Notes: generated by a model from the sequence alone, not told the origin. 64,000 bases of DNA from Bugula neritina (GCA_964035545.1 OZ037767.1:27017628-27081627), one strand, 5' to 3'. Counted from the stretch's first letter, positions 23,018-37,634 are shown. Program-made: numbers and translations.

Positions 23018-26000
23018 ATGGGATTTATTAGGAGAGCTAAAAGGTGGGGAAAGTTAATCTTTGCTGGAGGTCTATTCATCTTAATTATAGCATATTACAG
23101 GTTAGTTACTATGTAGCTGTTTCATTTCTATTTGCGTATGGTAAACTTAATGTAGATGAGTTAGTTTAAGATTGTGAGTCAAGTGATATGTGTCTTCTGA
23201 GTTTGTCATCTTTTCAAGTAAATGTTTGCAAGTACTAGTAGTGATTCTCAACTGTTTGTGCTTTACAGAACTATCTATCTTATTAAGTTCATAACTTTAT
23301 TGTGTTGATTGAATGATGAGCATTTCTATTGCATGTCTGTCATTTAATAGGGTTTATTTAATTTTAGCCTCCGTCCAGATATTGTTTCCACTGATACTGA
23401 TGACACTGCTTCTTTCACAAGCTATGGTAGGCTATGCATAAATTTCTAATTCTCAATGCTATCTGCATTGTATTGGCAGCTCTGTTGTATTTTGTTAAAA
23501 TTAATCTCTTAGACTCTAGATTTTTAAACTTCAACCGATGTCGTGAGTGACAGCATGAAAAAGGAGCAATAAGTATGTATAAAGATAAAAACAACTAACT
23601 GTGTATGAAGTGTTGTTTAACTCAAAGCAAATAATAGTTGAATACTCAGCTGCAAAAACTTGTTGGCTTGACTTTTCAATTTATCTCTATTGGATAAAGT
23701 TTGAATTTTCGAATTCAAATAATTTAAATCGTGGGTTCCTTGAATTATTCTTAGTCATGATTTCATTAATTATTTGTATGCAGTATTCTTGCAAAAGAAC
23801 CCAATTTCAACTATTATTTATAATCATTGTTGGTTTGTCATTAGTTTTCATTTCATCACACTTACTAAATTACAAAATGTCATATAGGTTATAAAATGTG
23901 TTTCATAGCCATTTATTTAAAAAAAAGAAGACAGTTATGTATAGTTTATGCAGCTTATGACATATTACATACCAATATCATACATGTTTCATTATTGTAG
24001 TTAATGGAAAAAAATGTGAAAAGCAGCTGAACTTTCACTTGACTAAAGTGGAGAAGACTGGTTCATCTACTTTGGCAGCCATTTTGTCTCGGTTTGTATT
24101 GCGACATGGCAAACAGAATTTGATGGTTATGACTATCGGAGGTCATTTAGATATAACAAAAGTTCAAGGTCAAATACCTGGTAATTGCTGCGTTGGTTTC
24201 TGATTTGGCTGCTGCTCTGGTTACTATTAGACCTGAAGTAGGGATATTTCTCCATTCACTTTACATTTAAATTTTTTATAGCTTTAGGCTGGGGGTTCTT
24301 CACATTAACCTGTGTTACTACTTGGATGTAATATCGCCACTTTACCCAATATTGCCTCTGCATTATAACTTCGATTACCTCTAACAGCATCATATCTGCT
24401 GTTTTTGAGTTGAAATATTGTGTTGTGATTTCTTTAAATTCTTTGTATTCTTTTGTAGCATTAAATAGGTTTTTATATTATAAGTTTACATTTCCTTTCT
24501 GTTTTCAGGTTGGGATATTGGTCCAGCGTCAAATAGAAAGGCACAGGTATTGGTTGATCATGCTAGGTTTAAGGAGAGTTTTATAGAAGAACATTTTGTA
24601 CCTGGAATTCAGCGCATCACCTTGGTACGGGAGCCTGTTTCATGGTTTCTGTCAGCCGTTAGATTTTGGAAACAGGTATATTCAGCAGTATATGCACAAT
24701 ACGCAAGTTATACAGCTAAAATCAGAGTAACGTTAAAAACACTCGTAATATACAGTACAACCATTTTGTGTCCTGTAATTGCTAGATAACTATTAGAGTG
24801 AAAGGCAGCTGTGGTTAAAGTGGCTGTCGTAGTGTTACACACATAGTAGGTTATCGGTTCAGATGCTTACAGAAAGGGAGGACGTTTAGTCATAATTGTT
24901 CTTGTGCTGCTTTGAAAGGCCCCCCCCCCATGCACTCATGGGGTTTTTCACAGAAATGGAGGCTTTATTTAAAATGATTTTAGTAGTGTTAGGTCTTAGT
25001 TTACATAAACCTCATTTTGTTACCCCCCTTCCCCAAGTAGTATCTTATGCAGCTATGCTTATCACTAGCTGGGGTGTTGAATATTCCTTTAGGATGCAAC
25101 TTCTGTGCTAAAAAACAACCTAAACATGGGTCTTCGAAATGACTATAGTGGGGTGGAAACTCTGTTTCACCTTTCACAACTGCAGTGGCTCGGCTTTAAC
25201 TATGCTCAGCGGAATGATCTAGAAAATATCAAGAAATATGTAGAATATATTGTCGGCAAGTAAGATTTTAATGTGCTTTCTTAGAACAACCAAATAAATA
25301 AAATCAGTTTGTTAATGTTTTGTTCAAATGAGTTATTACTGGCACCCTGGTATTTTTCCTACTAACAATTTCAATTTTTATCCCTAAATGACTAACCGGA
25401 ATTTTGCAAAATATGATTCACAGAGTGTAGCGTAATACTAAGGAGCTTTTGCCATATCTGTAAATAATGTGGTTTTGTACTTCTCAAAATTAAGTTATCA
25501 TTCCATGAAAATCTACAAGTAGGTGTATTGTAGTGAACAGTAAGCGTGCAACTTTTAACTAAACTTACAATACATTTCATAGTATAACCAGATAGAGGTA
25601 CTAAGTTTAAACTTGCATAATGCATTCAGCAGACACATACTCTTCAGTACTACGGAATTGTGTTTCCTGCTGCAGTTTTCTACATGCTATGTTCATTTAT
25701 AGAGTTGTGAGCTTTCTAACACACAGTTTTATTAGCACTCTTCTTGGACTTGACTCACATTCTAGGTTGTTCTATATGCTTAAAGCATTAATTTTAAATT
25801 AAAATTAATTAAAAGTCAGCTGTTAGGTTTTCAAAGTTGACTGTTTTATTTTTTGAAGGTGTTTTTTCGTTATCAAGTGTTCACAGGTACACTACATTTC
25901 CAGCTGCAGCCACAGTTGTGTATCTTGTGATTTGATTGGATGTCTGATGGTTTTCTAGAACTATAATATCTTTTTGGTGACAGCATATAATACAATACAA

Positions 26001-27558
26001 TATATAATGTAATACACAACTTTGTAACCAACTCAATAGCTCCTATATGCTTGCTGTGTCTGTAATGTTGTAATCTAGTATTATGTTTAACTTAGAGCTT
26101 CATGCTTTAGCATGGTTTCCACAACTTGGTGAAGTACATCTGTTAAACTACACATGTTTGATGTGTATCAGGTTGCACTCACAGCCTGAAGAGAGTTAAT
26201 GTTATCTTTAGGCGTATTATCTGTTGGTATATTTTCAAGTATAATATAAAAGTATATAAGTATGTATCAAGTATAAATTTAAGCATATGTTTAGTTTTAT
26301 GTTTAGGTTTGATATAATTTACCTGACTGATCAGTTCAATCCATCACTGATAATAATGAAGCGGAGGTTTTGCTGGGATCATGGAGATATATTTTACAAG
26401 TCTATGGAAGTTTATAGCAAGTCTCATCATTTGACACCAGTAGAAGAAGACAAGCTGTTGTCTTCAGATATGAATTTGGGTGATAAGCTACTATATGAAG
26501 CATTTAATAATTCTTGGTGGAAACAACCAGAAGTAAAAAATCCTGATTTTTGGCAAGAGGTTGGTTTGGTCTCAATTCCTATTCTATCAGTTACACTTCT
26601 TTCTCGCTATTCAGTTATCAAGAGCTTTTATATTGCAACAAACTAACAATTTAATTTAATATATACATGATTACTAGATGTTTGAATTTGAAACCTCGAA
26701 AAAGAGTTGGTCACCAATTTGCTATAAACTTGAAATTTGGTTAAAGTGAATACATTTCTTACTTATTGGTTTACTTGTTTATAGTTTGTGAACAAACATT
26801 ACATGCTATAGCCCTCAATGAATTGTGAACTACTGCAACCAGTTATGGGCTCTTCTTTTAGTTCTTACAATGAGGTCAATATTTTCATTCTGTTATATGA
26901 CTGTGTATGACATATGTTTTGGCCACACCATGTAGAATGCTTTCTAAAACTAAATTTGGCGCAAGATTTTCAGTTTTAGATTTTGTCCATAGAAACATAA
27001 TATTATACCGTAATATTAAACAGGTCAGTTGTTACAATATATTATATACGTATTATAGAGCTAACCACTGGGCAAGCAGAAGATGCTTTTTCACAACAGC
27101 ACTTTTTGCTCTTTGTGATAATTATATACATGTATTGTTGAGCATAGTTAATATAAGCCATGACCCCACTTGGCCTTTATCCTTTTCTCTGCAATGTTTT
27201 TGTTTTTTTTTTCACAGGAAACTCTGCAGTTTAACAATTAGCTGTCAGATTTCTTTGGAATGTGATCTGTTGAATGAGATTTCACTTATTCTTGCAGGTT
27301 AAACATTTTCAGAAAATTAATCAGCTACAAGCTGAGAAATGCAGAGTGATTTTGAGGTCAGGCAAGAAAACTTACAGTTATACAATAGAGGCTTCAAAAT
27401 GGAGTCCAGCGATTCAATTGACCTATGACAGGTGTGACCTACTTACTATGAACAAATATCCTCTCATGAAAATGCTATCCCAGTATGCATTGGGCTACAA
27501 ATATTACATTTATCAAGTGTATCATTACTTGACTGCCAAAGTTTCTAATCTCTTCTAG
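23018..27558 (+). CDS. Galactose-3-O-sulfotransferase family protein (Gal3ST-like)
   Basis: Seven exons: 23018-23100, 23368-23426, 24001-24180, 24509-24675, 25093-25259, 26307-26559 and 27298-27558, summing to 389 residues. The plan is that of a Golgi type II membrane enzyme: a short basic cytosolic tail (MGFIRRAKRWGK), one membrane anchor (LIFAGGLFILIIAYY), a short stem, then the catalytic domain. The 5'-phosphosulfate loop is VEKTGSSTL near residue 60, and the 3'-phosphate region is ITLVREPVSWFLSAVRFW. FDIIYLTDQFNPSLIIMKR and a following CWDHGDIFY match conserved parts of galactosylceramide sulfotransferases. Family members transfer sulfate from PAPS to galactose on glycolipids or glycans. 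The acceptor substrate cannot be told from sequence. Slightly shorter than vertebrate members, with all family blocks present. Confidence 0.9.
24798..24875 (+). mobile_element. Degenerate tRNA-derived SINE fragment
   Basis: A TGGTTAAAGTGGCTG stretch followed about 50 bases on by a B-box-like GGTTATCGGTTCAGATGC. It resembles the 4257 and 9746 copies only in layout. It lies in intron 4 of the sulfotransferase gene. Confidence 0.3.
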
Positions 27559-28434
27559 TCACAGGATACACTAGTTCTAAGTATTGAGCCTTTTTTGTTC
27601 TATTGTTGACTTCTTTTGGAGTTATCTGCTCATGCCTATTGCAAATATTCTATACTATACACCACTGAACTGAAACCGATTATAGTTCAATGCTATACAC
27701 TATACATAAGTCCAAAGATAAATTCTGTGCCATTCAAATTTCTTTACTCTTCAAATAATATGTTTAGCTGTATAATTCATAGCTTAAGTTTTATTATATT
27801 GTTGTGATACTATGGCATTTTAAATTTCTGTTATTGCCTTTTCAGCCTATACAATTAATTAGATTGCTTAATTTATTATTGTTTACGGCAAATAAACTAA
27901 ACTTAAAAACTATGCAAAATACTAACGTTAAAAGGATTTTTTTTCTAGATATTATTTATTTTACAATTTTTTCCACCTATCTCAGCTTTGTTCTGTTGGG
28001 TAGCGGATTATTTATTTTACAATGGCTACACTATATTGAGACTTTTTGGGCATAATATTCAAGTGTTGCAAATTTAATTTTCAAAATAAATTTATATTTG
28101 AATACTTATTGTAGAGTGAGCAAATGAAACCTTAAAAACAAACAGAATACTCTTAGCAATATCAAAATAAAAACAGAAACGTAAATTACAATAAAAACAT
28201 TAATGTGAATAAATCATTTCCCCTAAAGCTATCGGCTGAAACAGAGTTCTACAATCTCAGTAAGTTACAAAATATAAAAATAAATGGTTATTCACTGTTC
28301 TAACATGAACAGAAACAGTGAAGGACATTAAATATTAAACAATAATATATTAAACACAGTGTATGGTGCAAGTGTGCACATTATTAACAATAAAAGGCTT
28401 ACAGCAAGCTACAGCCTACTTATTAGAATAAATA
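27559..28434. other. Convergent 3' flanks of the sulfotransferase and Tudor/AlbA_2 genes
   Basis: The two genes end toward each other here. AATAAA at 27891-27896 and 28085-28090 could end the sulfotransferase transcript. TTTATT words near 27952 and 28012 could serve the minus-strand gene, in which case the two transcripts would overlap. No other coding exon recognised. Confidence 0.45.
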
Positions 28435-31400
28435 CTAGATATAGTAAGATTCAGTTTGACTAATAATGAGTTGACGCAGGTTTTGGGTAGTGCCAACTAC
28501 AGTTTGTGTGCCAGATCTCATGAATATGCGGTTATCAGACTTGAGTGTGTATCCAGTATCACTCGCACTGGACTGGATAGCAATTTCTACAACAGGCGCC
28601 CCACTTTATCCAGTAAACACCATAAAGCATCCAATATTAAGGAACAAAAATTATTTATTTATTGACAGCATTAATTCATTTATAAATTTAGATAACAATT
28701 CAACTAAACAGCTAACTCAAATCAATATTAACTAATTGTTGCCAAGTCCTATCCAATATCCATGAGATGGTTTTTAAAACTAAATTTACTATCATCACAA
28801 CTTTAAAATAATGTACACTAGTGGTGAATATCTTTTATATATGTGAACAGATAAAAAGTCATCATTACATATCAATACACACGCGCACACACATTTTACT
28901 CACCCACAACATATCTGTTTGGGATGTAACAGCGTAAAGCATCATTATCTGCTTCATCAGGACAGCAGATGGGTATGAAGTATAGCGTAGGCATGTTGCA
29001 AGTAAGAGCTGGTTGAATGTCTTGACATATTCTATCTAAACCTAACCTCAGCTGGTCTCTCTTCTCTCTGTACATAAGTATGACGTAATATCATATTTAT
29101 ATCTGATTATCAACTCAAAAATGTGCAGAACTAGTTTAGTTACTATCAGAGCTTGAAAGAGCAAATGAAAAACATATTTATGAGTGAATGAATAATTAAG
29201 TATTGAGTGTTGTCTGCTCATGTAAATGGTAAAATATTTGCTGGGAGTTCTTAGAAATATTTGATAGGAAGAGCAACTTTGCTTCAGTTTATCAAACTTG
29301 TCCAATAAAAACATTGGTGGATTAAATGTCTCCTGTATTCATAATTAGTGAGTAGCCTTACGGAAGATTTAGACCTCCTGGATCTCTTAGCACCCGGATA
29401 TAAAATACAGGACACCTGAATTTAAGTAGCACTCATATGAGAGGCCAACTCCTACATCTTTCATATAAAGCAGCTGGCAATCATATTTTAAACAAGCTGC
29501 TCGATCCAAGAGGTAGGTCTAGGAGCCAGGTAGAAATTATCACAGTATATTCAGTGTTACTAACTAACCTGCTAACGCCTACACCAGCAACTATACCATC
29601 GGAATTTATACCATAAACAAGATGACCTTCGATCCCTACAGTAGATACAAGTATATAATTATATTAACTTTATTGTCATGGCTTTAATCTAAAATGCAAC
29701 ATCAGCCATTGAAAATACACGATATCTCGGCACCAAATCATAATAGAGAATCACAACTTGTATTGCCAAGAGCCAAGAGATATAACACACATTTTTGTCT
29801 CAGTGGATATAAAAATATTATATTATGAGGAAAAAAATATTATTTCTAACTCTCTTATTTATTTTTGCATTTCGATATATTTAGGAAGCTACTTGTCAAC
29901 TAAAATATAGCCTCTTATGCATTACGTCTGTAAATGGATGATTTGACCTTAACATCAAGTATGAGGTGCATAGATAAAATTACTTCTTTCAAATGAAGGG
30001 TCACCCCTCTCACATTAGACATGAGTCGGCAATATCTAAGGCTACACTGTAGCAATTAGCAAGAAACTAACCTGCATTAAGAAAGCCCATCAGTTCCTTC
30101 TGCACACTCACACAGTTCATGCAAGTATCCAGTTCATACACGGAGTAATTATCTGATGTCTTCAGAGTTGTTCGCTCACCTAGACACAATTGCCCATAAC
30201 ATAGCTTAGAATAGCCCGAGATCATACATTCAACTGCAAGTTTGGAAATAGGATTTATTCAGCGAGATGAATCAACAAGATTATCTAATTATAAGTTTAG
30301 TTGAAAACTGTTACTCTGCTTGAATTTAAGTGATATCTCAACTGTGAACTATAACTTCCTAATAGAAATTATAGTTCAATGATCTCAACTGAGAAACTAC
30401 AATAAACTATTACCTAACTTGTAGAAGTCCTTGTGCGAAGAGTTTCTAGTAACTACAGATTGTTGAGAAGCCTGGCCACCATGACAATCCTGAGTGAAAA
30501 CAAACATGAAGTGAACTGCCCTGTTACTCTGCTGGAAACTTACAGCTGAGCTAATCAAGTTAAACAAATTGCTGCAGATAACAAGTCAATTCCAATCACA
30601 CTAATATATGATATACAAATTAACTTTACCAAAACATTTTACTATTTTGCCTATAATCTCCTGTTTGAAGCTACTTTGACTAACAGTAAAATTCAGCAAC
30701 AAACTGTATAATAAAAAATTTTCCAAGAAGTAAAATGCTTAATCAACAAGAATGGCAAGCACAAAATACTATGCAGTGAAAGATTGTAGTCACTGCGTTT
30801 CTAAGTTTCAAATTATGCTAATGGATTTTCATTTGATGTTTGAAAGCAGTTGCACCGAATGAAACTCCAAGCGCGCGAACCGAAACGGGAGATTCATTTG
30901 CACGAGCATCAATTGGTATAATGTGAAGGAATGGAAACGCAGTGAGTATAACTGATGAATGATAAGCAAGTAAAATAACAAATTTTAGTACATGTTACAT
31001 CAGTGTAACTGTGGCAACAGATTAGCAACTATGACCTATGTAATACATATAGCTAAGCATGCAAAGGTTATCTGGTAACACCTGTATTTTAAGTTCCTCA
31101 AGATCTATTTGGCGGTGTTTGCAACCTGATTGACTGGTTCTTGTTCTTTCCTCTGTCTCCAGAGAAGAGTTAGAAGTGAGAGCTACTCCCTTGGAATAGT
31201 TAGAGTTGAGGTTGGAAGTTTTCACATCTGTAGGTTTAGAAGTCGGGGGAGAGGCTAGTGATGATCTGAAGAAGTAGAGAAACGTACACGCTACTTATAT
31301 AACACAGTAATAAGAGTAATTTATATTGAGAATAACAGTGCTCTTAGTATAATTAACACTACGTAGCCCCATAGAAAGAAGGGAATGTTACTCTGACTTA

Positions 31401-34400
31401 TTCTTATCAAATCTGAAAGAAAGCACAGGTATATTTTAGAAGAATATATTTTTAATACATAAATCCAAGTATTTCCTTTAGAACATTGTACTGTAGCCGT
31501 TCACTAGAGGAAATGATGTGTCACTATAGGTTTCTACAAAATTGCATACTATTTTTCCTTCAACACAAGAGAGAGCACACACCGTGATGACGATATCTCA
31601 CAGGAAGCGCTAGCGAGGTCTTGATTGCCAAGATAGTTCTTTAGAGTTTGTAGCACAGCTGCGCAGACTTCCTGGTCATTCTCATACTCTGAAATGATTT
31701 CTACTAGACTTTCCAGACCTGCAAAATTAAAAAATAAAAAGAAAAACATACATTTGAAGTGATATTATAATATGATATTCTAAATTTATAGCTTAAGAAT
31801 CATTTATAAATCCATAAACTGAAAATGCAAAGCAAATACATAAATTATGAGATTTGAACATAAACTAAATTTTATATTTGAATATCTCAAGTTTGCAACA
31901 CCAGTTTAAAGTATAGATATGCAGCTTAGTCAAATTCATGGGTGGGCGACAGACAGCAGACCTATCTCAAAATAACTCAGGACCACGGTCTTAGCCATAT
32001 AATAGTCAAGACAGGTATTTATATGCTTAATAGATAGATTTATCCACATTAAAGCCTGCTAGACTCGAGAGTATCAATATTTTATCCTATTTCATAACAA
32101 ACCTGGCTCTAGCTGAGGCGAGGCAGAGGGGTTCTCAAACAGCATCGCTGAGAGAGCGTGGCAAGCTGCTATGACGGCCTCCTTCCACCCCTGTTTAGCG
32201 AATCTTTTAAGTAGATCCATTGTTTTACCTACGGCGTCGTCTGCAACAACTCTGCTTGTTCTCACACGGCTAGAAATGTGACCAGGACAAATGGAATACA
32301 TCTCACAACCGCAACAACCTACACCCAAACTTCAATGAAACATATGCATATACATAAACTTAATTACCTACCAAAACACTTTACTAACTAGTATGAAGAT
32401 ATACTAACTTGAATAGAAATGTAGAGCCAACATGCATGGCGATATATACAGGTATTTCTTAACTGCATATAAACAAGAATTACACTTCATCAAAACTTAT
32501 GCATATTAAGGGTTTCAATAAATAAATAATGTTACTATCTTGCATGCAATATTATATGATATTTTACAAACACACATATAACGATATTACTAACTTCTTA
32601 GATATATCACTGACCTACATAGAGAAACATGCATGAATATGACCATAATCTTTGTACATGTTTGCTGATGGGGTGAGATGAGAGCCAACTGAGAGAGGAC
32701 ATAGAAGGCTGACCACTGACCCACAATATTCTCACTAATAGTGAAGTTGCCCACAGTGAGGGTCTGTAGGATAGACAGTGATAGATCCAGAAGTTTCAAC
32801 GAGTACGGGCTGGGCTGTACACCTGCCGGTAAACAAAGGGCTGGTTGTTGAACAACTGCTATTACACTCCCTTCCATAGTACACATTATTGTACGCCTTC
32901 TTCAGCGCATATACTTGTACAATGCATACTACTACGTTCCCATTTTCTAATAACATGCAGCCACAAAGTATGTGACTCAATTTGCATGTCACACAATGAA
33001 TGTAAATATAGGCACTATAGTCAAGCAATAAGCTTGAAAATTTTGCACAAAAATACAACTTAGTTTTAAATCAATTTTAGTCAACACAGTCACTACTTTA
33101 GCCCATAAACAAAACAAGTGTGAGTTTTATTATTTAGCAATACCAAACATACCTTTCAGAGTACAGAGAGTAGTTGAAGGCATGATGTGTATGAGGGAAG
33201 GGGAAGGGTGATATATCATTGAAAACTTGATCTCCTTCAACTGGCCATAATCTAGGGCTATTGCTAAGTAACAATCCTTTTTGTCCAGCTTTCTGCAAAC
33301 CTAAAATCATGACAGAACTTGCATTTTAAAAGTGAGTCGACAAAATTAAAACAATGCAACTTTAAGCTAGAACAATTTTTTAAAAAACTATTTGTGCTTT
33401 AGCTTCTGTAGAAACATAGTCTTGTGACCTGAACATGTGCAGAACCGATAGAAAAATACACTGCTAATAGCATACTGCATATAATTGTAATATAAGGGGT
33501 TATCTGCCCAAAAACTAAACATTTATGATTAGAAACTATAGCATTTCTGTACCTGCTAATAAACAGAATCATCACTTTTCAAAACAAAGTTTACTGGCGT
33601 TTAGTAAGTATGTTATTCAAGTATACATATAGGTAACACATATAAAAAAGAGGCAAATGACTTGCATACCTAAATACGCCAGCAAACACAAAATTTAGCA
33701 AATGTCTATTCAACACAGTATTATGAAACATTTTGCTCCAATCTAGTATGATATTAGTGGACAATTTCAAATTTTTCCTCATGGTAAAATAAAAGGTGAA
33801 AGACAATAATTTGTAAGCATTTTGGCCAGCTATAAGCAAAAATTGTTACCTGTGCACGGTAATATATTTCTTTAGCTTCAATTTTACAGTGCGGGCTTAT
33901 AATAGGCCCCTTTACAGTCACCATATCGCCAGGTTGTGGAGCTGAGCCTATAGACTTGTGTTCCTCATCTTGTAGAATCAGTTCTATGTCTGCTATCTAC
34001 ATTATAAGTATGGGTGGTAGGTCAACCCATACATACGAGAACGAATTCAGCTAATTTGGAATGTAAAATCAAACTATGGCGGCTGAAAACTTAGTAAAGA
34101 GCTAAAGCTTCATGCAAGCACTAAGCAAAATATTGATACATTTTTTCAGCATGAGCATTCCAACTTCTTTTTACTAAATTTAGCTGTGAAACTTAGTTTA
34201 AACAAATACAAAATAACAATTTCAACAGAATAAATTTTGGAGGAACACAAATGCAACTTTCAACATACCTGCTTGAGTTGATCAAGTTCGTGTGCAAAGA
34301 AGTGTGGACCATAAGCTATTTGAGAAGGAATGATATCCTTCCAGTCATCTGAAGAAGGCTCTAACAAAGCAAGAGCATGATATTGTAAGCTGCTCGCACG

Positions 34401-37178
34401 GAAATCCAAATTAGTAACAAGTTTTGGAAGGTTCGCACAGAAAACTTTGTGATTATTTACAGAAAGAAAAAAATATTTTTGTTGCTTAAAACACTAAGCC
34501 TGTCAAAATGTTGTTCAGTAGTGGAATGTGAATTCCCTATTAACATACTTACCAGTGTTCACAATAGTCTATGGGCTTAACAATTATTGTTTAGAGTTGA
34601 TCAAATAGTTACAATGTAAGTCCAAATGCATCAGAAGCAATCACAATTCTCTACTTTAACAAAAAAATAAGACTTCATGTTTGGCAGCATTGTATTAGAT
34701 TCTGTATTGATCTTTCTTTAGATAGACAGAATTTCTTAAGTGAAATAGAAATTTTCTAAATTGACTAAAATAGGTAGGGATAACTTTTTAAAATAGAATA
34801 TGCAATTGAGTCTCAAAATTAAGCAGTTATGTGCTCATGCATCATGCAAGCCAGAGTGCTGGAATCTATAACTAGAATCTCTAATGAACCCAAGACATTA
34901 TTACCCTGTGTACACCATTTTTTCTGTTAGAGCGATAACATAATACATAATACACACATACATACAAAGCTAAGACAACAAAACTTTACTACTCACCGTT
35001 ATTTTTACCACTATTTCAAGTACTATACCAAACTAGCCCTAGTTGTTAGAACACACCTCTAGCTACTGCTGGGTCCTCGCTATCCCCCTCACCACTATAC
35101 CAAACTAGCCCTTGATCCAACAGAACTTTACTCAAATTCAAATCTGCAGAAGCACTTGTGTCGTACACATTTCCTGTACAGTGAGTCAGCTGTAAACGTC
35201 TGCGAATAGCAACGAAACAACCATATGCAGGCAACACATCTTATAGAATTGTGACCTTATCTAAACAATGCAATATATTAGCATTGTTTTCTCTCCACCG
35301 AATACAACTTCTAGTATGAGTTTTCCTGTTCTGCGTTCTTCTTGAGAGAATCCTATAGCATAGTTCCTACTTCTCAGAGCTTACAAGCACAGCTAGTGCT
35401 GCTTGCCGTTGTTTAGAACTTAGTCAACACACGTACTGGTAGAATCAAACTACAACTTACTAGTCTACTAGCTATTTTATGCTTCTCAGCTGATGCATTT
35501 CATTGGGATTTTTAAGAGAACCTGTGAACTTTCAGAACACACTAAAGCTTCTTCATTTACCAGAGGTGCCAACATGATTGCTGTAGACATGAGCTGAAAA
35601 TTCTAACCGAATAGAAACTATTCCATGTAAACTAGTAGCAACGTACCTGCAGCCAAACAGCTCCTCCATGAGAGCACAATTCTCAGCTGAAGGCCCAGGA
35701 TCACAGGCCTGCACTTTTAGAACTAAACTTTTGTTACTCATCATACTCTTTATCTGCAAATACAACACAAACACCTAAAAACTAAAAATTAGATGTACCA
35801 CCTATCAAATTTGTGTGGTGAAAAATGCTTTAATAAGCTGCAGAAACCTTAGATTAGAAATGAGTAATCTACTAGCTGTTCTAATGGTATGTTGACTAAT
35901 ATTGCCAGCTAATTCTGAGTTAAGGCATAAATCACAGCCTGCAGATAATGCAAGTGGTGAATTATTAGTTCTCTAGTTTACATGGTATGATAGTTGGAGA
36001 GGAAAATAAAGCTTAGAAAACAGAACTGTTTTTGTGACAGTCCTAAACAAATCCTTACCTGTGACATAAAACTGGCATCATATGAAAATAGACAGCTTTT
36101 CTTTATGTTACAGAAAGACATGCACATGGGCACCAAGTCTGTGAGTGTTATCTGCAGCTCTGTTGGAAGCAACACGTCACTAAGGCAGCTCAGAAGCAGC
36201 AAACATGACTCAGATAATCCTTTGTCATTGTACAGATTGCTTCCAGAGATAGCGCAGTACAATATCTATTGAATAAGACACTGTAACACCCTTATTATTA
36301 TTGCTAATTAGAACTGTTGATAAGCAAGTCAATTTTATTTCATAGTTATTTTGTATAGAATATGCATGCTGCACATTCCAATGACAAAAAATATTCAAGT
36401 AATTTAGATAAAGACCGATATATTTAAATGAAAAGGTAATATAGTGAGGAAGCCCAACATTTTGGATTCTACATAAAAAAGTAATATCACTAGAAACACG
36501 TTAAGAGTTTTTCAACAGGTTAAACTGCATTCAAATAATACAACGTGATTATCAAATAAATTAATTGTAAATAAAGAACCTTAACAATTTTCAGGTTGAT
36601 CAAATGACGCTTGACAAAGTTGGCATCGTAGGCGCTGGACTTGCTGCAGAATTCGGTTAAAATGGCAAGAACAAACTTGATGAGCGATATGTTGGTGGAT
36701 GTTACCATCACTTTCAGCAAGTAAACAAGAACATCCTATAATGCAAGATAAACGCAAGAACCTTTTAATAAAATCAACAAGGCAATTTTAAAATACTAAT
36801 AGCTCTGCTGGTATGAAATTACCACTTTCAAAAGTTATAAACAGCCTCTGCTTAGACATAATAATCCATCATTTCCATGGCTAGTATATTTTAAAAACTT
36901 GCACTGAAAATTTTACATCTAGCCATGGCTCCACGTCCTGTTCTAGCAATTGTGAACATTGAACAGCAGTGGCCTTTTCAAATTTAAAAGTAATGGTAAT
37001 CTTTTGCAATAGGCAAAAATTTAATTCGAACAGTTGAAAAATTTACCTGCCGTGGAAAGATAGGATTTCTAGTGGCAATAAACTCCTGCAGAATAGTTTT
37101 TAGACAGTTTGCCAGATTTGCTTCATTGGCGAGGAAATCAATTGACAGAAGTTGTTTAGTAAGTGCTGCAGCAGACAT
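28435..37178 (-). CDS. Helical repeat - extended Tudor - helical repeat - AlbA_2 (Schlafen-like) protein
   Basis: Seventeen exons, right to left: 37047-37178, 36580-36735, 36059-36265, 35647-35753, 35057-35199, 34269-34360, 33850-33996, 33153-33300, 32658-32822, 32103-32318, 31583-31718, 31082-31265, 30414-30489, 30072-30179, 29569-29635, 28904-29067 and 28435-28586; 799 residues, phases agreeing throughout. Residues 1-165 are leucine-rich helices, probably ARM/HEAT-like. About 166-380 fit an extended Tudor domain: an SN-like half (LVLKVQACDPG; DLNLSKVLLDQGLV), then GPHFFAHELDQL, GDMVTVK, IYYRAQV and LAIALDYGQLKEI. About 380-550 are again helical (GLESLVEIISEYEND). A polar linker follows. About 636-790 match AlbA_2: YELD, GFLNAGG, HLVYGINSDGIVAGVG, REKRDQL, IFMRSG. 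Tudor domains bind methylarginine, often on Piwi proteins; AlbA_2 occurs in Schlafens. I know no named family with this order. The exon 9 donor (GTACAA) is the weakest. Confidence 0.8.
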
Positions 37179-37634
37179 TATGACTTGCTAAGTGGGACGA
37201 CGTAGAGAGAGTGAAAGACTAGGATTAACTTATCACTACTGCCAATAAAACAATTGTCTTAGAGTCAGAGCTGATTTGAGCGTGAGGGTGCATCACTAAA
37301 AGTGTGTCCTTGAAGATTGGCTTCTTGAATAAACCTACAGTTAGAAATAAAAATAGTTGAGAGTGTTGGAACTTGACACTGATGGTGACTGAATAAGTTG
37401 CCTTAAAATTCAGGCAGAAATCTGGCACCAATTTCAATATCACTATGTTAATGATAGTTATCACATTTGGCTTTGCTAAGATTTGGATTAGATTTAATCG
37501 AGAAGAAATGGGTTTATTTTGAAGTTGATACTGATAAGAAACCACCACAAGCACAGCTAGTGCTACATCATGATCATGATGATGATTACAATTATGAATT
37601 ATGCAGAACTATTAAAATAAATATTATTCTTACT

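Noticed and set aside
23601-23894. 97-residue plus-strand hydrophobic frame
   Set aside because: It lies in intron 2 of the sulfotransferase gene, and the exons around it join in phase without it.
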